DNA of 64,000 nt from Pisolithus tinctorius (lineage: Eukaryota > Basidiomycota > Agaricomycetes > Boletales > Pisolithaceae): positions 186,001-250,000 of the forward strand of contig JANFAH010000026.1 of NCBI GenBank assembly GCA_024663395.1, given 5' to 3'. The notes beneath the pieces are model-generated. The model saw only the letters and a program-made list of their open reading frames with translations, had not been told where the DNA came from and made no database searches. Each line of letters opens with the position of its first letter. Positions within the stretch are counted from its first letter, which is position 1. A program made the translations under genes and the position numbers. Below, piece after piece: positions 10,924 through 23,175 of the stretch.

Positions 10924-13807
10924 TGTATCTAACAGACCCTACCTCCAGCAGTGGTTCCCAGATGTATCTAATTATGGTTATGCTTCTTGAAGTGATCCAC
11001 CCCTCCCCTGCCAAATCTGGATATGTCTTCTGCAACATAAGTGAAATAGGGTAATTTACCCCTATTCCCTGTGCTTCTGATGGACAGTGTTACTGATAAT
11101 CCCTCTGTTGACCCTCACTCAACCATCTTGAGAGCCTCTCAAGACCCTCACCCAACCATCTCAAGAGCCTCTCAGCAACCTCCATAGATACACATTTATC
11201 ATTCCAATATGGTATCCCATGGCTTCTGAGTGATTGCATAATCAATATGTGGCAACTTGTTACAGACATTCAGTGACTCAACCATCTTGGGAGCCTCTCA
11301 AGAGCCTCACCCAACCATCTCAAGAGCCTCTCAGCAACCTCTGAAGATATATATTTATCATAGTAACATAGTAACCTGTGCTTCTGAATGATTATGTAGA
11401 TTATGTAATCAAGAAGTGTCATTGTTAATGAATCTGAGACCTGTGGGCCCTGAGATCTCAGATCTGACCTGCACTTCTTTGTGATTATGTAATCAAAAAA
11501 GCGGACTGAATGCCCTGCTCTCCCCTGGCTTTTTCTGCTTCACCACACACTCTCCCTGCCTTGTGATGATGTTCTACTGAGTTCCAATGGAATGTTTGTA
11601 TGTTATTTCATAGATAAACATGCAATTTTGATCCAGTCAAGTGCCCTGGAAGGATGCCAAAATAAATAGGGGTAAAATGCGAACTCTGTCCGCATTTTTG
11701 CAATTCTTGACATATGAACATGTAGATTGTGTCCCCAGGCAGCCTTAACATACATCTACGATGTATCAAAATCCAAAGGCATCAGCACCAGCCCTTGCAG
11801 AGATATAATTAGTTCTCCTCCTCCACACTGTATGGGGTACAGGCTAGTATCCTTGTCATTTCTGGATTTTCTAATGAATTGGGACTATTGAGGGTATACA
11901 GTACAATGTCTAATTAGAAGTGGTTGGGTAATTTAATTGAAGGATGAGATGCTAGACCACTTTTTTGGTTTTTTCTGATATGGCCACCACAGGACTCCTG
12001 TATGGATAACTTGTGATTTAATACCTTAGAATGGCTCTTCTCTAGTAGTTCTACCAATATCCAGAGTTACAAGTCCATCCATTCAGGATTGGAGGAGCAG
12101 GAAAGAAAATGAGTTCTGAAGAGCGTGGGAAAGTGATCGAAGATTTTAGGAGACTTTGAGAACATATAAAAAAATTGTAATACTACAACATACAGTGATG
12201 AAATGATCAATATATGTGCATGGTTAGATTGCTACTGTCATTTCACACCTCTCTATGCCACCTTTCTGTTGTCCAACCTGTCCACTGAGTGCCCATTGTA
12301 TAGATGTGTTACAACTTTGCTAGACTTTGCTTCAGTCTGGCAGTGCATACACAGAATGCAGACCAGGAGGTTTTCGCATTTTTGGCATTTCATGCAGCTA
12401 TATTATAGTATCATTGCTATCAGAGTGTTCATTGCATCAGCCACATACTATCTCTACAGTATCATGTACATTGGAGTGCTGTGTGTTGTAGTATTACAAT
12501 TTTTTTATATGTTCTCAAAGTCTCCTAAAATCTTCGATCACTTTCCCACGCTCTTCAGAACTCATTTTCTTTCCTGCTCCTCCAATCCTGAATGGATGGA
12601 CTTGTAACTCTGGATATTGGTAGAACTACTAGAGAAGAGCCATTCTAAGGTATTAAATCACAAGTTATCCATACAGGAGTCCTGTGGTGGCCATATCAGA
12701 AAAAACCAAAAAAGTGGTCTAGCATCTCATCCTTCAATTAAATTACCCAACCACTTCTAATTAGACATTGTACTGTATACCCTCAATAGTCCCAATTCAT
12801 TAGAAAATCCAGAAATGACAAGGATACTAGCCTGTACCCCATACAGTGTGGAGGAGGAGAACTAATTATATCTCTGCAAGGGCTGGTGCTGATGCCTTTG
12901 GATTTTGATACATCGTAGATGTATGTTAAGGCTGCCTGGGGACACAATCTACATGTTCATATGTCAAGAATTGCAAAAATGCGGACAGAGTTCGCATTTT
13001 ACCCCTATTTATTTTGGCATCCTTCCAGGGCACTTGACTGGATCAAAATTGCATGTTTATCTATGAAATAACATACAAACATTCCATTGGAACTCAGTAG
13101 AACATCATCACAAGGCAGGGAGAGTGTGTGGTGAAGCAGAAAAAGCCAGGGGAGAGCAGGGCATTCAGTCCGCTTTTTTGATTACATAATCACAAAGAAG
13201 TGCAGGTCAGATCTGAGATCTCAGGGCCCACAGGTCTCAGATTCATTAACAATGACACTTCTTGATTACATAATCTACATAATCATTCAGAAGCACAGGT
13301 TACTATGTTACTATGATAAATATATATCTTCAGAGGTTGCTGAGAGGCTCTTGAGATGGTTGGGTGAGGCTCTTGAGAGGCTCCCAAGATGGTTGAGTCA
13401 CTGAATGTCTGTAACAAGTTGCCACATATTGATTATGCAATCACTCAGAAGCCATGGGATACCATATTGGAATGATAAATGTGTATCTATGGAGGTTGCT
13501 GAGAGGCTCTTGAGATGGTTGGGTGAGGGTCTTGAGAGGCTCTCAAGATGGTTGAGTGAGGGTCAACAGAGGGATTATCAGTAACACTGTCCATCAGAAG
13601 CACAGGGAATAGGGGTAAATTACCCTATTTCACTTATGTTGCAGAAGACATATCCAGATTTGGCAGGGGAGGGGTGGATCACTTCAAGAAGCATAACCAT
13701 AATTAGATACATCTGGGAACCACTGCTGGAGGTAGGGTCTGTTAGATACATTGTTGCTGTCACAAAATATATATCTAACAGACCACCATCCCTCCAAAAA
13801 ACTGCTG
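10867..13807. repeat. large palindrome: two 1,329-bp inverted arms around a 283-bp spacer
   Basis: The left arm is 10867-12195 and the right arm 12479-13807. Blocks compared along the arms match as exact reverse complements, with one visible mismatch near the spacer (acaacata/acaacaca), and the arms have equal length, so no net indel. The arm is A+T rich and non-coding. It contains a tandemly repeated block (about 11119-11185 and 11277-11345, sharing CCAACCATCTCAAGAGCC). It also has a 13-bp hairpin ggtctgttagata/tatctaacagacc at 10890-10938, mirrored at 13736-13784. The spacer (12196-12478) is unique. Weak inverted similarity extends about 35 bp beyond the arms (gaattcca, gacatatg), so the original structure may have been larger. 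No target duplication was seen. A foldback transposon or an inverted duplication would both fit. Confidence 0.9.
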
Positions 13808-13842
13808 CCTGAGGTGCATATGTCTATCTGGAATTCCACATA

Positions 13843-13937
13843 ATGTAGTCATGCTTAGTCACAACATATGGGTAGCCTGTGCGCCAAATTACCATTACTG
13901 ATATAGAACCCGACGCGGGCCCGTCAAATTAATTAAG
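13843..13937 (+). repeat. left terminal inverted repeat of the KDZ-type element
   Basis: It is 95 bp and matches the complement of 31591-31498 with six substitutions and one single-base indel (GTCATGCTTAG against GTCAGCTTAG). It begins 35 bp after the palindrome's right arm ends. Four of the six substitutions are C/T or A/G changes in CpG or TpG context. Confidence 0.9.
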
Positions 13938-13959
13938 CTGTGACACATGAACAGGCCTG

Positions 13960-15860
13960 AGGGCACAGAACAACAGTAACATATGAGCAGGCCCACGAGT
14001 CAGCTGTCACAACTGATGGAACGGGCCAACAGGGATAAGGATAGCGCAACATATAGGGGGGGCCTGCGAAGAGGGGAGATTACTGGTGAACTGTAAGAAT
14101 ATAGACAGGCCCATTCATGGTACAGTGGGTGAAGAGATAATACATGGGCAGGCCCATGCGCAAGGGTTTGAATGATGCCGCAACATAAGCACAGGCCCAT
14201 TTACCGTCTGGCAGATGGCATCGCAACAAATGGGCGGGCCCATCCATCATATCATGGAAATGCCCAATCATATGCCTGGGACTGTCTATCATATAGCAGA
14301 TGGAGTCACGACAAATAGAGGGGTCCAAATATCATACCATGGACGATGCCACATCCGATAGATGGGCCCATCCATCGCATGGCAAATAATGTCGAAACAA
14401 ATGGATGGGCCTGTCAACCATTTCATCAATAATGACTCAATGAATTAATGGGCCTGTCCATGGTGTGAATGGAAAGATCACAGCATAAACAAGGGCCCGT
14501 CTTTCGTATGATGGATTGCACCGCATCAGATGGATGGGCATGTCCAACGGCCCCCTCCATTGGGGAGTGGGTAATGGTCGCACTGCATGGATTGGCCAGC
14601 CAATGGTATGATTGCCTGGCTCAAAACATGAAAATGGGCCTGGCTGTCAGAATGTGGATCACATTGTATCATATGGACAGGTGGGTCGTGAATATCGCGG
14701 TTCAGGTCGCATCAAATGAATGGGCCCATCCTCCATTGTATAGCTGATGATGCATCACATGGGCAGGCCCATCGATGGTATGATCTGTAAGATCAAAAGA
14801 TGCAGATGGGCCTGTCCTCCATTGTACAGCTAATGTCGCACCACATGGACGGGCCCGTTAATTGTGTGATCTGGAAGATGGAAAGATAAAGGCAGGCCCG
14901 TCCACCCGAACACAGATCACGGCATTGCACATTGACGGGCCCATGCAATATGTCACGGATGAGTCGCATCTAATCAAAGGGCCCATCCCCCATTGCATAG
15001 CTAATGTCAAATTACAAGGACGGGCCCATCGATGGTATCGTGTAGAAGATAAAAAGATGAAGACGTGCAAAACCTCTATGGTATATCTACTGACGCATTG
15101 TATGGATGGGCCAAATGATGATATGATCAGCGAGATCAAGAGATGCAACCAGGCCCGCCTGGAAGAACATGGATCATGCCGAGTCATATGGATGGGCCCG
15201 TCCACCATGCAGGGGTTCACATTGCATCAAATGAACAGGCCCGTCCGCCACTACATAGCTAACATCACATCAAATGGACAGGCCCATCAACTGTGTGCTC
15301 TGCGAGATCAAGAGATAAAGACAGGCCCATCTGCCCACAAGCAGATCACGCCATATCACATTGACGGGCCTGTCCAATGTGGCACAGTCACCTTCATATC
15401 AAATCAAAAGGCCCGTCATCCATTAAATATACTGACGCATGACATGGACAGGCCAAAGGATTGTAGATCGTACGATAAAGAGGGGACCATCCATCAAACG
15501 CGGTTTATGGCACATCATGCGGACGGGTCCAACCACCATGCAGCTGTACACATTGCATGACATGAACGAGCATGTCTGTCAGAACATAGATGATGCCATA
15601 TCATACAGACAGGCTGGTGCACCATATCCTAGCTAAACATGCAGATGGGCCCGTCCATGGGCCCCTGCATCAAGCGTCATGATATAGACAGGCCCATCTG
15701 AAATGTCAGGGTTGAGGTCAAATCAAATGAACAGGCCTGCCCTCTATTGAATGGAAACTGTCGCAACAGAGGGACGGGCCCATCGATGGGATGACTCGCA
15801 AGATCGCAACATGAAAACAGGCCTGTCCGGCCTACCATGGCAGATGCTGCATCGCCAGTA
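13960..15860 (+). repeat. left subterminal array of GGGCCC-centred motifs
   Basis: About 1.9 kb contains dozens of degenerate copies of a motif close to GGACGGGCCCATC. It recurs mostly every 42-45 bp, for example near 14722, 14765, 14810, 14850, 14896, 14938, 14980 and 15022. Between copies lies a second recurring word, GTCGCAACA/GTCGCATCA followed by ATGG, also present in the terminal repeat as GTCACAACATATGG. The array has no coding potential; open frames across it (for example 14862-15560) reflect the repeat composition. A likely role is transposase binding sites, as for subterminal repeats of other large DNA transposons. That role is inferred. Confidence 0.8.
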
Positions 15861-16592
15861 AGGACACGACTACCATCTCATGATCCTTGTCGCATCATCT
15901 CAACTGTCCAGAATTTCGTCTGCTGGATCAAAAGTTAAAGATAGGGCATCCGATGGATTGTCAACCCGATCACAGCAAAGGGAGATCAATTGTCCCACAG
16001 AAACTGACATCGCAAATCAACGAAGGGTGGATCTGTCGCATACAAATATGCGCAATAAATGAGCAGGCAGGTTGATTGCATAAGCTGCCCAGTGATGAGA
16101 AAATGAGCGCACTGTCAGCATCAGGTGGATGACGTCACACAGCATGGAGGGAGCTGCCTGCCATACGATGTGCCAACTAATAAATACATTCCGACTAGTA
16201 CTTTGCATTGAAAAACCATATATTCATGCCGTTCCGAGTGATCTTAGGCTGCATTGCTTACATTTCATCTGAGGGTGGGTCAAGTAAACGCAACTAAGGT
16301 CCAAATATTCTGAATCCTGTATTCAATGGCAAGCAAATATTTTACTATCAGTTCATAAATCTATTGTACCTCCTGTCCAATAGTAATGTGATGTTAGTTT
16401 AATGCGACGCAATCCTTCCGCCCTGGAGACATTGGGGCATTCCAAGTTCATGACGATATTCCATGGGAATGATACAGCGAACAACAAACACAAAGTACAA
16501 AAGCGGTGCGCAAGCGTCGTGTTGGCATTGCTACCCAAAAATTAACGCAAACCGTCACTGCTACCCAAAGCCGCTTCACTCTCAACAATGCC
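15861..16592. other. non-coding stretch between repeat array and first element gene
   Basis: No gene is assigned. The open frame of the following gene extends upstream to about 16506 without an ATG, so a 5' exon may lie here near 16440-16500. No repeat motif copies are seen after about 15860. Confidence 0.4.
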
Positions 16593-18742
16593 ATGAGCAC
16601 CTACAATGCACACGTTGAACTCGAAAACACTGCGAAGTCGATCTTGGAAATCATCGAAAGCCAAGTAAATGGCTCGAGGGATTTTGCGGATAAGCCGAGA
16701 TTTGTGGCATGGAAGGCAGGTGTGAGAGCGGTCGCAGCAGTAGTGGTGAGTCGCTGCATAATCTCACAGAGGCCATGTCTGATGGATGAAGGACTCCGTG
16801 CGTGAGATTGCTCATGTCACTCAACAGATTCTGCTCACCCTCATTGCCGCTGAAAAATTTTGCAAATGGCATGAGAGGGTGGGTTACGAATGCGAGGGTC
16901 ACCCGTTCCCAAAGTGGAGGCAAATCACCCACCCTGAGAAGGCTGACCTTGCTGGCCACCTATGGTTACAGAGCATCAAAGAACGCGTGCATTCAACATG
17001 CGCAGGCACCTCCATGGCTCCCATTCCCCCAACCCCGAAACCAAAATCTGCAAAACCGTCGAAGGTGGCAAGTCAAAAAGGAAAGGAAAAGGCTTCAGCA
17101 GCCAAGGTCAAGTAGATGACGCAGGTCGACGACCGCGATGGAGAGGGTAAAGGCATTGATAAGGATGTGGAGATGGTGGGCCATTGGATCGACGAGGGCC
17201 GTGCTCGTGGACCATCTATCACGAACGAACAACCCGCGTCTACCTCCCGCCTGCCCAGTCGCAAATCCTGAACGCCAAGGCCAAAGGTAATCAAGCAGGA
17301 GATGGTGGAGGAGGACGAAGAGGACGAGTTGGATGATGATGAAGATCTGCATGTTGCCTTGGACGCAGGCCAGCCTGGTACGTCGACCTGTCTGCAACCT
17401 CATTTGACAGCACCTGCCATCACGGCTCTGCCGAAATCCATGCCGGGACGCAGACCCTGTGACACATGTGTTCGCCGCAATGTTACTTGCACTCCAAGGA
17501 CAAAGGGTTCGTGTGTGCAATGCAAGCATCGCAAGATTTGCTGCTCACAATCCGACCCGCGCCCTTCTAAAGGCAGTACTCCCAGGACTTCTTCAGGACA
17601 GAATCGCTCTTGCGCACGTAGCAAGAAACGGTCTTGCAGCACCACCACGCCTAGCGACGATGAGCAACTCGACAAACCAGACCGTCTGGCAAAGAAACCT
17701 CGCCAAACACCAGCTGTCACCCCCATCCCAAAGAACCGCCCAGTGGTCTTGATACCTCGGGGAAGACCAGGTGCATTTCAGCTCCAGCATAAGATGTGAT
17801 TTCATGACATCTAAAACAGTGATATGTCTACCAGCAAGGCCTGCTCGGACCACCTCGCAAGTCTTGCCTGCCCAACCACAGCAACGCCTGCAACCCACTT
17901 GCACTGCCATGCCAGGTGCTGGACCATCAAGAACGCCTCAATCGAGCATGATTACAGGTCAGCGTGCAGTTTATGAATCGTAATGTAGTTCTGACATTTC
18001 TCACCCGTAAATCGAACTAGCACATGAGCAGAATGCCGCCCCATCCACCCGCACTCCTCGGTCCGCACCAACACCACAACTGCAACCACCAACATTATTT
18101 GAAGTCGACATGCGCGATGAGCTCAACCAGCTCTTTTTCTTCTGTGAGTCCATCTCTGCGCAAATGGTGGAAGTCAAAAAGCGGCTGAACGCCATGGACG
18201 GCCGTTGACAGGCAGCCACGCCTGGGCTGGTTGAGGATCGGATGCGAAGCATGGCCAATGAGCTTGCCTGCATTTCATCATGACAAGCATCCACCGACAG
18301 GAAGTTGGACTGCGCAATCCACGCAATTGAAGCCTTGCGCTTACAGGTGGTTGGCCGCGCCGAAGGACCTCCCGACACTATTGAAAATTCGACCATGGCA
18401 ATGACCGCACTGCCTCCACCTGATGAGGAGTCGATGGATGGAATGGAAGGGTTGGGTTTGAGTGCTAAGGGTCCACTCAGCAGATCAGTCAGTGGCTTTG
18501 CAGTTGATGAGGTTGCAGGTGTTGTGGCAGAAAGGCAGGCGGCAGGCATTGAAGAGCACTTGCTAGATTCGGGTCCATGCAATGAGGACCAAATGGTGGA
18601 CAGGGATGGAGGGCAAGAACAACGAGAGGATTCAGCCAGACACCCAATGATGCCTTCCACAATTGCAGTTGCTCCCCCGCTGCACCCACAAACTGAATTG
18701 AACGTCGATCGGCCATCCACTGAGGAGCCACAACAGCATTAG
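16593..18742 (+). pseudogene. KDZ-element gene with a cysteine cluster, broken by stops
   Basis: Unrecognised gene in the left half of the transposon. The first in-frame ATG of the long exon is at 16593. An intron near 16747-16827 begins GTGAGT. Downstream the same frame continues through a Lys/Pro-rich segment, an acidic stretch near 17320-17360 (EEDEEDELDDDED) and a cysteine cluster CDTCVRRNVTC...CVQCKHRKICC near 17455-17550. Its spacing resembles Zn2Cys6-type or similar zinc-binding knots. A helical, coiled-coil-like segment follows near 18100-18340, then an acidic tail ending with TAG at 18740-18742. In-frame stops interrupt it: TAG 17113-17115, TGA 17269-17271, TGA 18206-18208 and TGA 18281-18283. 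Each TGA would be an Arg CGA codon with one C restored. The cluster suggests DNA binding, but the role is unknown. Confidence 0.5.
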
Positions 18743-19100
18743 ACAGTAGGAAATTCAGTACAAGATGGGACTGATGAGGTAGATACACCATTTACTATCG
18801 AATGTGATGTATGGGGTGGGGATATGACCGCCATGGTTGTTGGGTCAATGCCGGAGTGCTTGCCGAGGATCCTACCATCTTATATCAATTAGTTCTATTG
18901 TCCATCAGAAGATGTGGGTTTTGTCATGCAGTATCCTTAGAATGCATTTTTCTTAGTGGCTGAATATCAATTTTCAATTTGCCGCCTGTGACGGGAGGAC
19001 AGATTGGTGACATCTGATGGGGATATGGCAACACCAATGTCAACTGAACATTTGCACATGGGCAGCATAAGTACATTACACGGAGGATGCTGGTATATGG
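18743..19100. other. convergent intergenic gap inside the element
   Basis: About 360 bp separates the 3' end of the cysteine-cluster gene (plus) from the 3' end of the transposase (minus). No gene or motif was identified; it would hold both 3' UTRs. Confidence 0.5.
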
Positions 19101-22100
19101 CTATGTATCGACATTGTCAAGATCCATCAGATTAGGTATTTCCGTCAAGTTCATCTCCTGCCATTTGAACTGAGTCCACTCTGCAAGTTGCTCAAATATT
19201 GCTATCTGCTTCGCAGCATAGCAGGTAGGCCCAACGGCTTCACATTTGGACTGAAAGATCCACCATTGCGCGGCTTGATGGGTGAAGAAATTGAGCGTCC
19301 ATTGAAATTCAGCTGTCAGCAATTCTTGTTCTTCCATCCAGCGATCTTGTACCGCTTTGGCTCGAAGCCAATGAATCCGGTAAACTTACACAGCAGTAAA
19401 TCTCGCTGTCTACTGTGATAGATGAGTGACCTACATTCCGACATCCATGTATTTGATTCTGTATCCCTAGGCATGTCGATAGACCAAAACCATGGTAATT
19501 GGCTGCCCTGGTGGTCATGCGCATTCTGACTGATGGCTGCTGTACTGACGGTGAGGTGCAATTTCTGCATTTCCTGGAACCTCGAAAGGGTCTCTTCAGT
19601 TGCACCAAGAGATACCATCGCTGCTCAGCATTGCTTGTAAATTGCGGCTTGCTTGCGAACCGCGCCGTTGATGGTATGGATCATATCCCATGCCTGCATT
19701 TTCATAGCATAGCTTTTTGCCTGCCACACGGTGTTTTGGAAGACTACTGCCTTATCCACTAAGGCAAGCCAAAGCCCATGCAGCGTGTCATTCGCTTGGC
19801 CAATCCGCAGTTTCAATTTGATCTCCCAGATGCTGTCTAGTCCAGAAGCAATGCATTGATTAATTCCCAAGTTCGATGGGAGCGGCAGTGACATGCTGCC
19901 TACAAGGTCAGCAGCATCCGCGGTCGGTGATCCATCTGTGCTGTCATTCGGCTCATCAGGATCAGATGCGCATTCGCCAGATATACCAAACAGGTCATCC
20001 ATAGAGCCATCCCGTCCATGTTCGGCAGGGGAAATACCTCCCACTTCATGTTGTACACCAAAATCTACCGCTCCATCTGCGATAAATGCAGACCGCTCAG
20101 AGGATAAACGCTCCATCCGACGAGCAATGGCTAGTCGTTTCAATTCTGGGGCATGTGCACTGACATGGTGACGATCGATCCACAGTGTGATTGACGCCTC
20201 CTCAAGCCAGAGACCCTGTGCAAGCCAACTTCCAATGCCGAGCTGTATTCCGACATTCGATGTGTTTTCCAACAATTCCAGTTCGACGGCATGTACAGTT
20301 GGTGCTGTCTGGATGTCAGGATGGATGGAAAATTCAACACATTCCAAAGACCACACCCTTCTTCATTTGCACCTTGAAGACGTCCATAGCGGAGGCATTG
20401 TGAATTCTGTCATTGAATGCAGTTTCCTCTTGATTGCGCCAGGAATGTCATTGTGAAACGGATACTCCCTCATCAAGCATTTGGAATGCCTGCATCACCA
20501 GATCTGCAGCCACCCGCACGGCTGCAAGCTTCCGAGACAGACTATCGACTATGCGCACCGCATCAGCAGTGTGAACGGATCAAGAGAATTACTTACCCAT
20601 TCAAATCATCTTCATGAAGTTACAGTCACTCATCTGAAAATCTAACAGCTCCTGTCAGTGCGGGGAACTCATGCCCCGCACAGATGCGGATACAACGTTC
20701 AGTAATGACCACAAGGTTTCGATGATTTCACTGTCTACCCAGCCAGCACCTTTCATAAACAAGGGGGCATATCTTGCATAGCATTCCTGCTTGTGACCAT
20801 GCACATGCCAGATTCCGATCCCAGGCATAATCTGCAGCGATTGCGGGATTTCAATGAAGGAGCTATTTCCAACCCACATGCGTAGATTTTTCATGTAAGA
20901 ACAGTTTATGTCATAGAAACAGAGGACCTTGTTGATGCCTGCCATGTTGTAGTGTAAGGCATTTGCCAGTGAGTAATCCATATTTAACTGCCTACACTTC
21001 CGTGAGTGGGAGGCGCATGAGTGAATGGATGTATTACCTTTCACCCTTTTGGAAGTCGACAACAGAATGCAGGTAAAAGCACCCATGCCGCGTGCAAGCC
21101 GTCACGCCTATTCTGGTTGAGTGAAGTTTGCCGCAGTTAGCATTGGCCTGATTGATAGCTCTATGGCTGTTGCATGGCGATTTCTGGCCATCATATGAGT
21201 GCTTGAATGACGGAAAATGTCAGATATATGTACCTCTGTGACATGGGGAGTGGCCTGCAGGTATGCCTGATACTCAGAGTTGGAGACCATGTATCCACGT
21301 CCATCCATCATCCGCACCTGGTCTGCTGGACGCCTGTCATGCATATGTTCAGCTTTGAAATTTCCGTCCATCACCAGCGTGTGGGCATATTTCCAGCTTC
21401 AGAAGGTGAGCAGATGGTGAGTGAGTCGATTCTGGCCTCTCACTGATTCAAATCTTCTGTCGGGTCGACGTTGATACCCGGCTGTGGACATGTTGCGCAA
21501 AATAACACTAGGTCACCTCGCTTGTGCGTGTCTGTGCATTCCAAGATGCCGCTCCATTTCATCAGTTTCAGGAGTCACCATTGCTGTGCGACTTGCAGCA
21601 ACTCACAGTACCTGTCCTGTTTGCATGAAGTCATTAGACTGGTTAGTAAAGACGATTTTACTATGATCACTTACTGGAACCAAGTGAGGAAACACAGCAG
21701 ACGTGATCCGGTGCAATTTGCTGTAATAGTTCATCCCGGTTGTCCCGCATTCGAGGTTGTCTCTCACAAAATCGTCCAAAACTGCAAATGTAAACGTAGT
21801 GCTGGGTTTTTCGAAGGTTGCAGGAAATAACTTTGCTTGGAGTAACTGAATTGGGTAGGCTTCGGCATCTTCGCATTGGCACCAACGTACTGGGATGAAA
21901 TGCACCCCAGTGACATCGACCATGGTGAGATATTTCGACCTGACAGGTCGCCGCAAGTGGGGCAGCATATCATCCACATCTTCCCATTCCTTTCCATCAA
22001 TTGGGCAGGTCCCGCTAGCGCAACTTGCACTTGGCAGATCCAATGGACAAATTGCTCCACTGTGCCCGAGATGGAGCTCAGCCCCTGTCTATGGCCCGCT

Positions 22101-22523
22101 TTGTGATTGTCACCCGACTTCATGGACTGATCTCTCGCCATGTGCAATGCTGATTCCTCGAAGAAGTTCCCTGCCCATTGCTGGACTCTGTGGAACAGCA
22201 AGCCCTGATGGGTAACCCTGCAGCATTCCTTGCAGAACAGTGGCTGGTGGATGCAATCAGGACATCTGTAACCCCCTTCCACTCCACACCTGGCACAGTT
22301 CTGTGGCTTGGGGGGTGCTTCCAGATCCAAAAGGACCTTCATGAATTCCTCCTTGTGTGGAAGCCACTCTCAGATATAATCATTCTGTGTCTGACAATTG
22401 GAGTGAGCTTGGTTGTATGCCAGAAGGATGTCTTGGCACCTTCTTTTGAGGTAACTGTAATGGCTCTACAGGTGGGGCATCATTATCATGTTGCATGTCA
22501 AATGCATCCTCAATGGGATCCAT
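19101..22523 (-). pseudogene. KDZ-family DDE transposase with CxC zinc region
   Basis: Fungal KDZ transposase, read right to left. A candidate ATG is at 22523. A cysteine-rich CxC domain follows (CARCGVEGGYRCPDC, FCKECCRVTH; about 22320-22150), then the CxC companion block (VDVTGVHFIPVRWCQC). An LVMDGNFKAEH segment carries the first catalytic Asp, then CNSHRAINQANA, RHGCFYLHSVVDFQKGER, CFYDINCSY (second Asp) and VDSEIIETLW (Glu). The C-terminal part has KLRIGQANDTLHGL and LPWFWSID, ending at 19101. Introns seen: 21674 to about 21618, 21443-21397 (47 nt), a 32-nt one near 21220-21189, and one near 21034-20987. In-frame TGA codons at 22372-22370, 21577-21575, 20657-20655 and 20450-20448 disrupt it, the first three where the family has Arg. 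The DDE residues themselves survive. It would cut and paste the element through its TIRs. The first ~50 residues are uncertain. Confidence 0.88.
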
Positions 22524-23175
22524 GTGTGGCTTGGAAGGAGATCAAGAGTGCTTAGGATGGGGAGGAGCGGGGAAAATGGACAGAGGAGGTGGCATCTAGT
22601 GGTGTAATTGCCACCTCTACTAATCTCGATCTGCACCTACCACTTGTTGTCCTGAGTCTTAATCTGAAGCTGCTTGACTCGATGGCCAGGGGTATGGCCA
22701 ATCATTCGCATATGCTTTCCTCCACTGCGTTTAGCCATATCTATGCTGTTGACAGTGAACTATGTATCTGTTAGTTGCTGGTAGGAATGACCATGATCTC
22801 TTTACTACTGTTTCACTTTCAGCTCACAGATCTCAATGTGATGCACCAGATCTTCGGTATCATTGCCCAATGAAGGTGATTGGGTGGCTCCAATTTTGCC
22901 CCCGACCTAAACCCAGAAGCTGCCAACCTTATTGGGGTAGGATTAGTCAATGGAATGAATGCAATTGGTTCGCTTGCTGGATGTCAAGATTAATGGCCCC
23001 CGAAGTGCCGATAATTAATGGGGGAAGATCGCCAAAAGTCAATCGGCAAGCGGGCAGATGCAATGGGGATGTGATTTGGACAATGTCATGGATACCAAAG
23101 TGCATTGGATTAGTCTATTATAATACTTAATGCAATAATGTTGAAAGATACCCACTTTCCATTCCAGATATCGAC
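22524..23175. promoter_or_regulatory. divergent intergenic region, probable bidirectional promoter
   Basis: About 650 bp lie between the candidate start of the transposase (minus, 22523) and the ATG of the next gene (plus, 23176). No open frame of note occurs and no gene is recognised. Its position makes it the likely shared promoter of the transposase and the accessory gene. No specific motif was identified. Confidence 0.4.

Noticed and set aside
12203..12607. 134-codon ORF across the palindrome spacer
   Set aside because: Half of it lies inside an inverted arm and its composition is random-like; no family resemblance.
14862..15560. 232-codon ORF in the left subterminal array
   Set aside because: Its residues simply reflect the GGGCCC motif array; similar frames appear on the other strand and in the right array.
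13960..15860. CRISPR-like regularly spaced repeats
   Set aside because: Copies are degenerate, overlap with TIR words, lie in a eukaryotic genome with introns, and have no cas genes.
18001..18720. 239-codon minus-strand ORF
   Set aside because: It lies opposite the cysteine-cluster gene's 3' exon; Ser/Cys-rich composition is the complement of the plus-strand frame.
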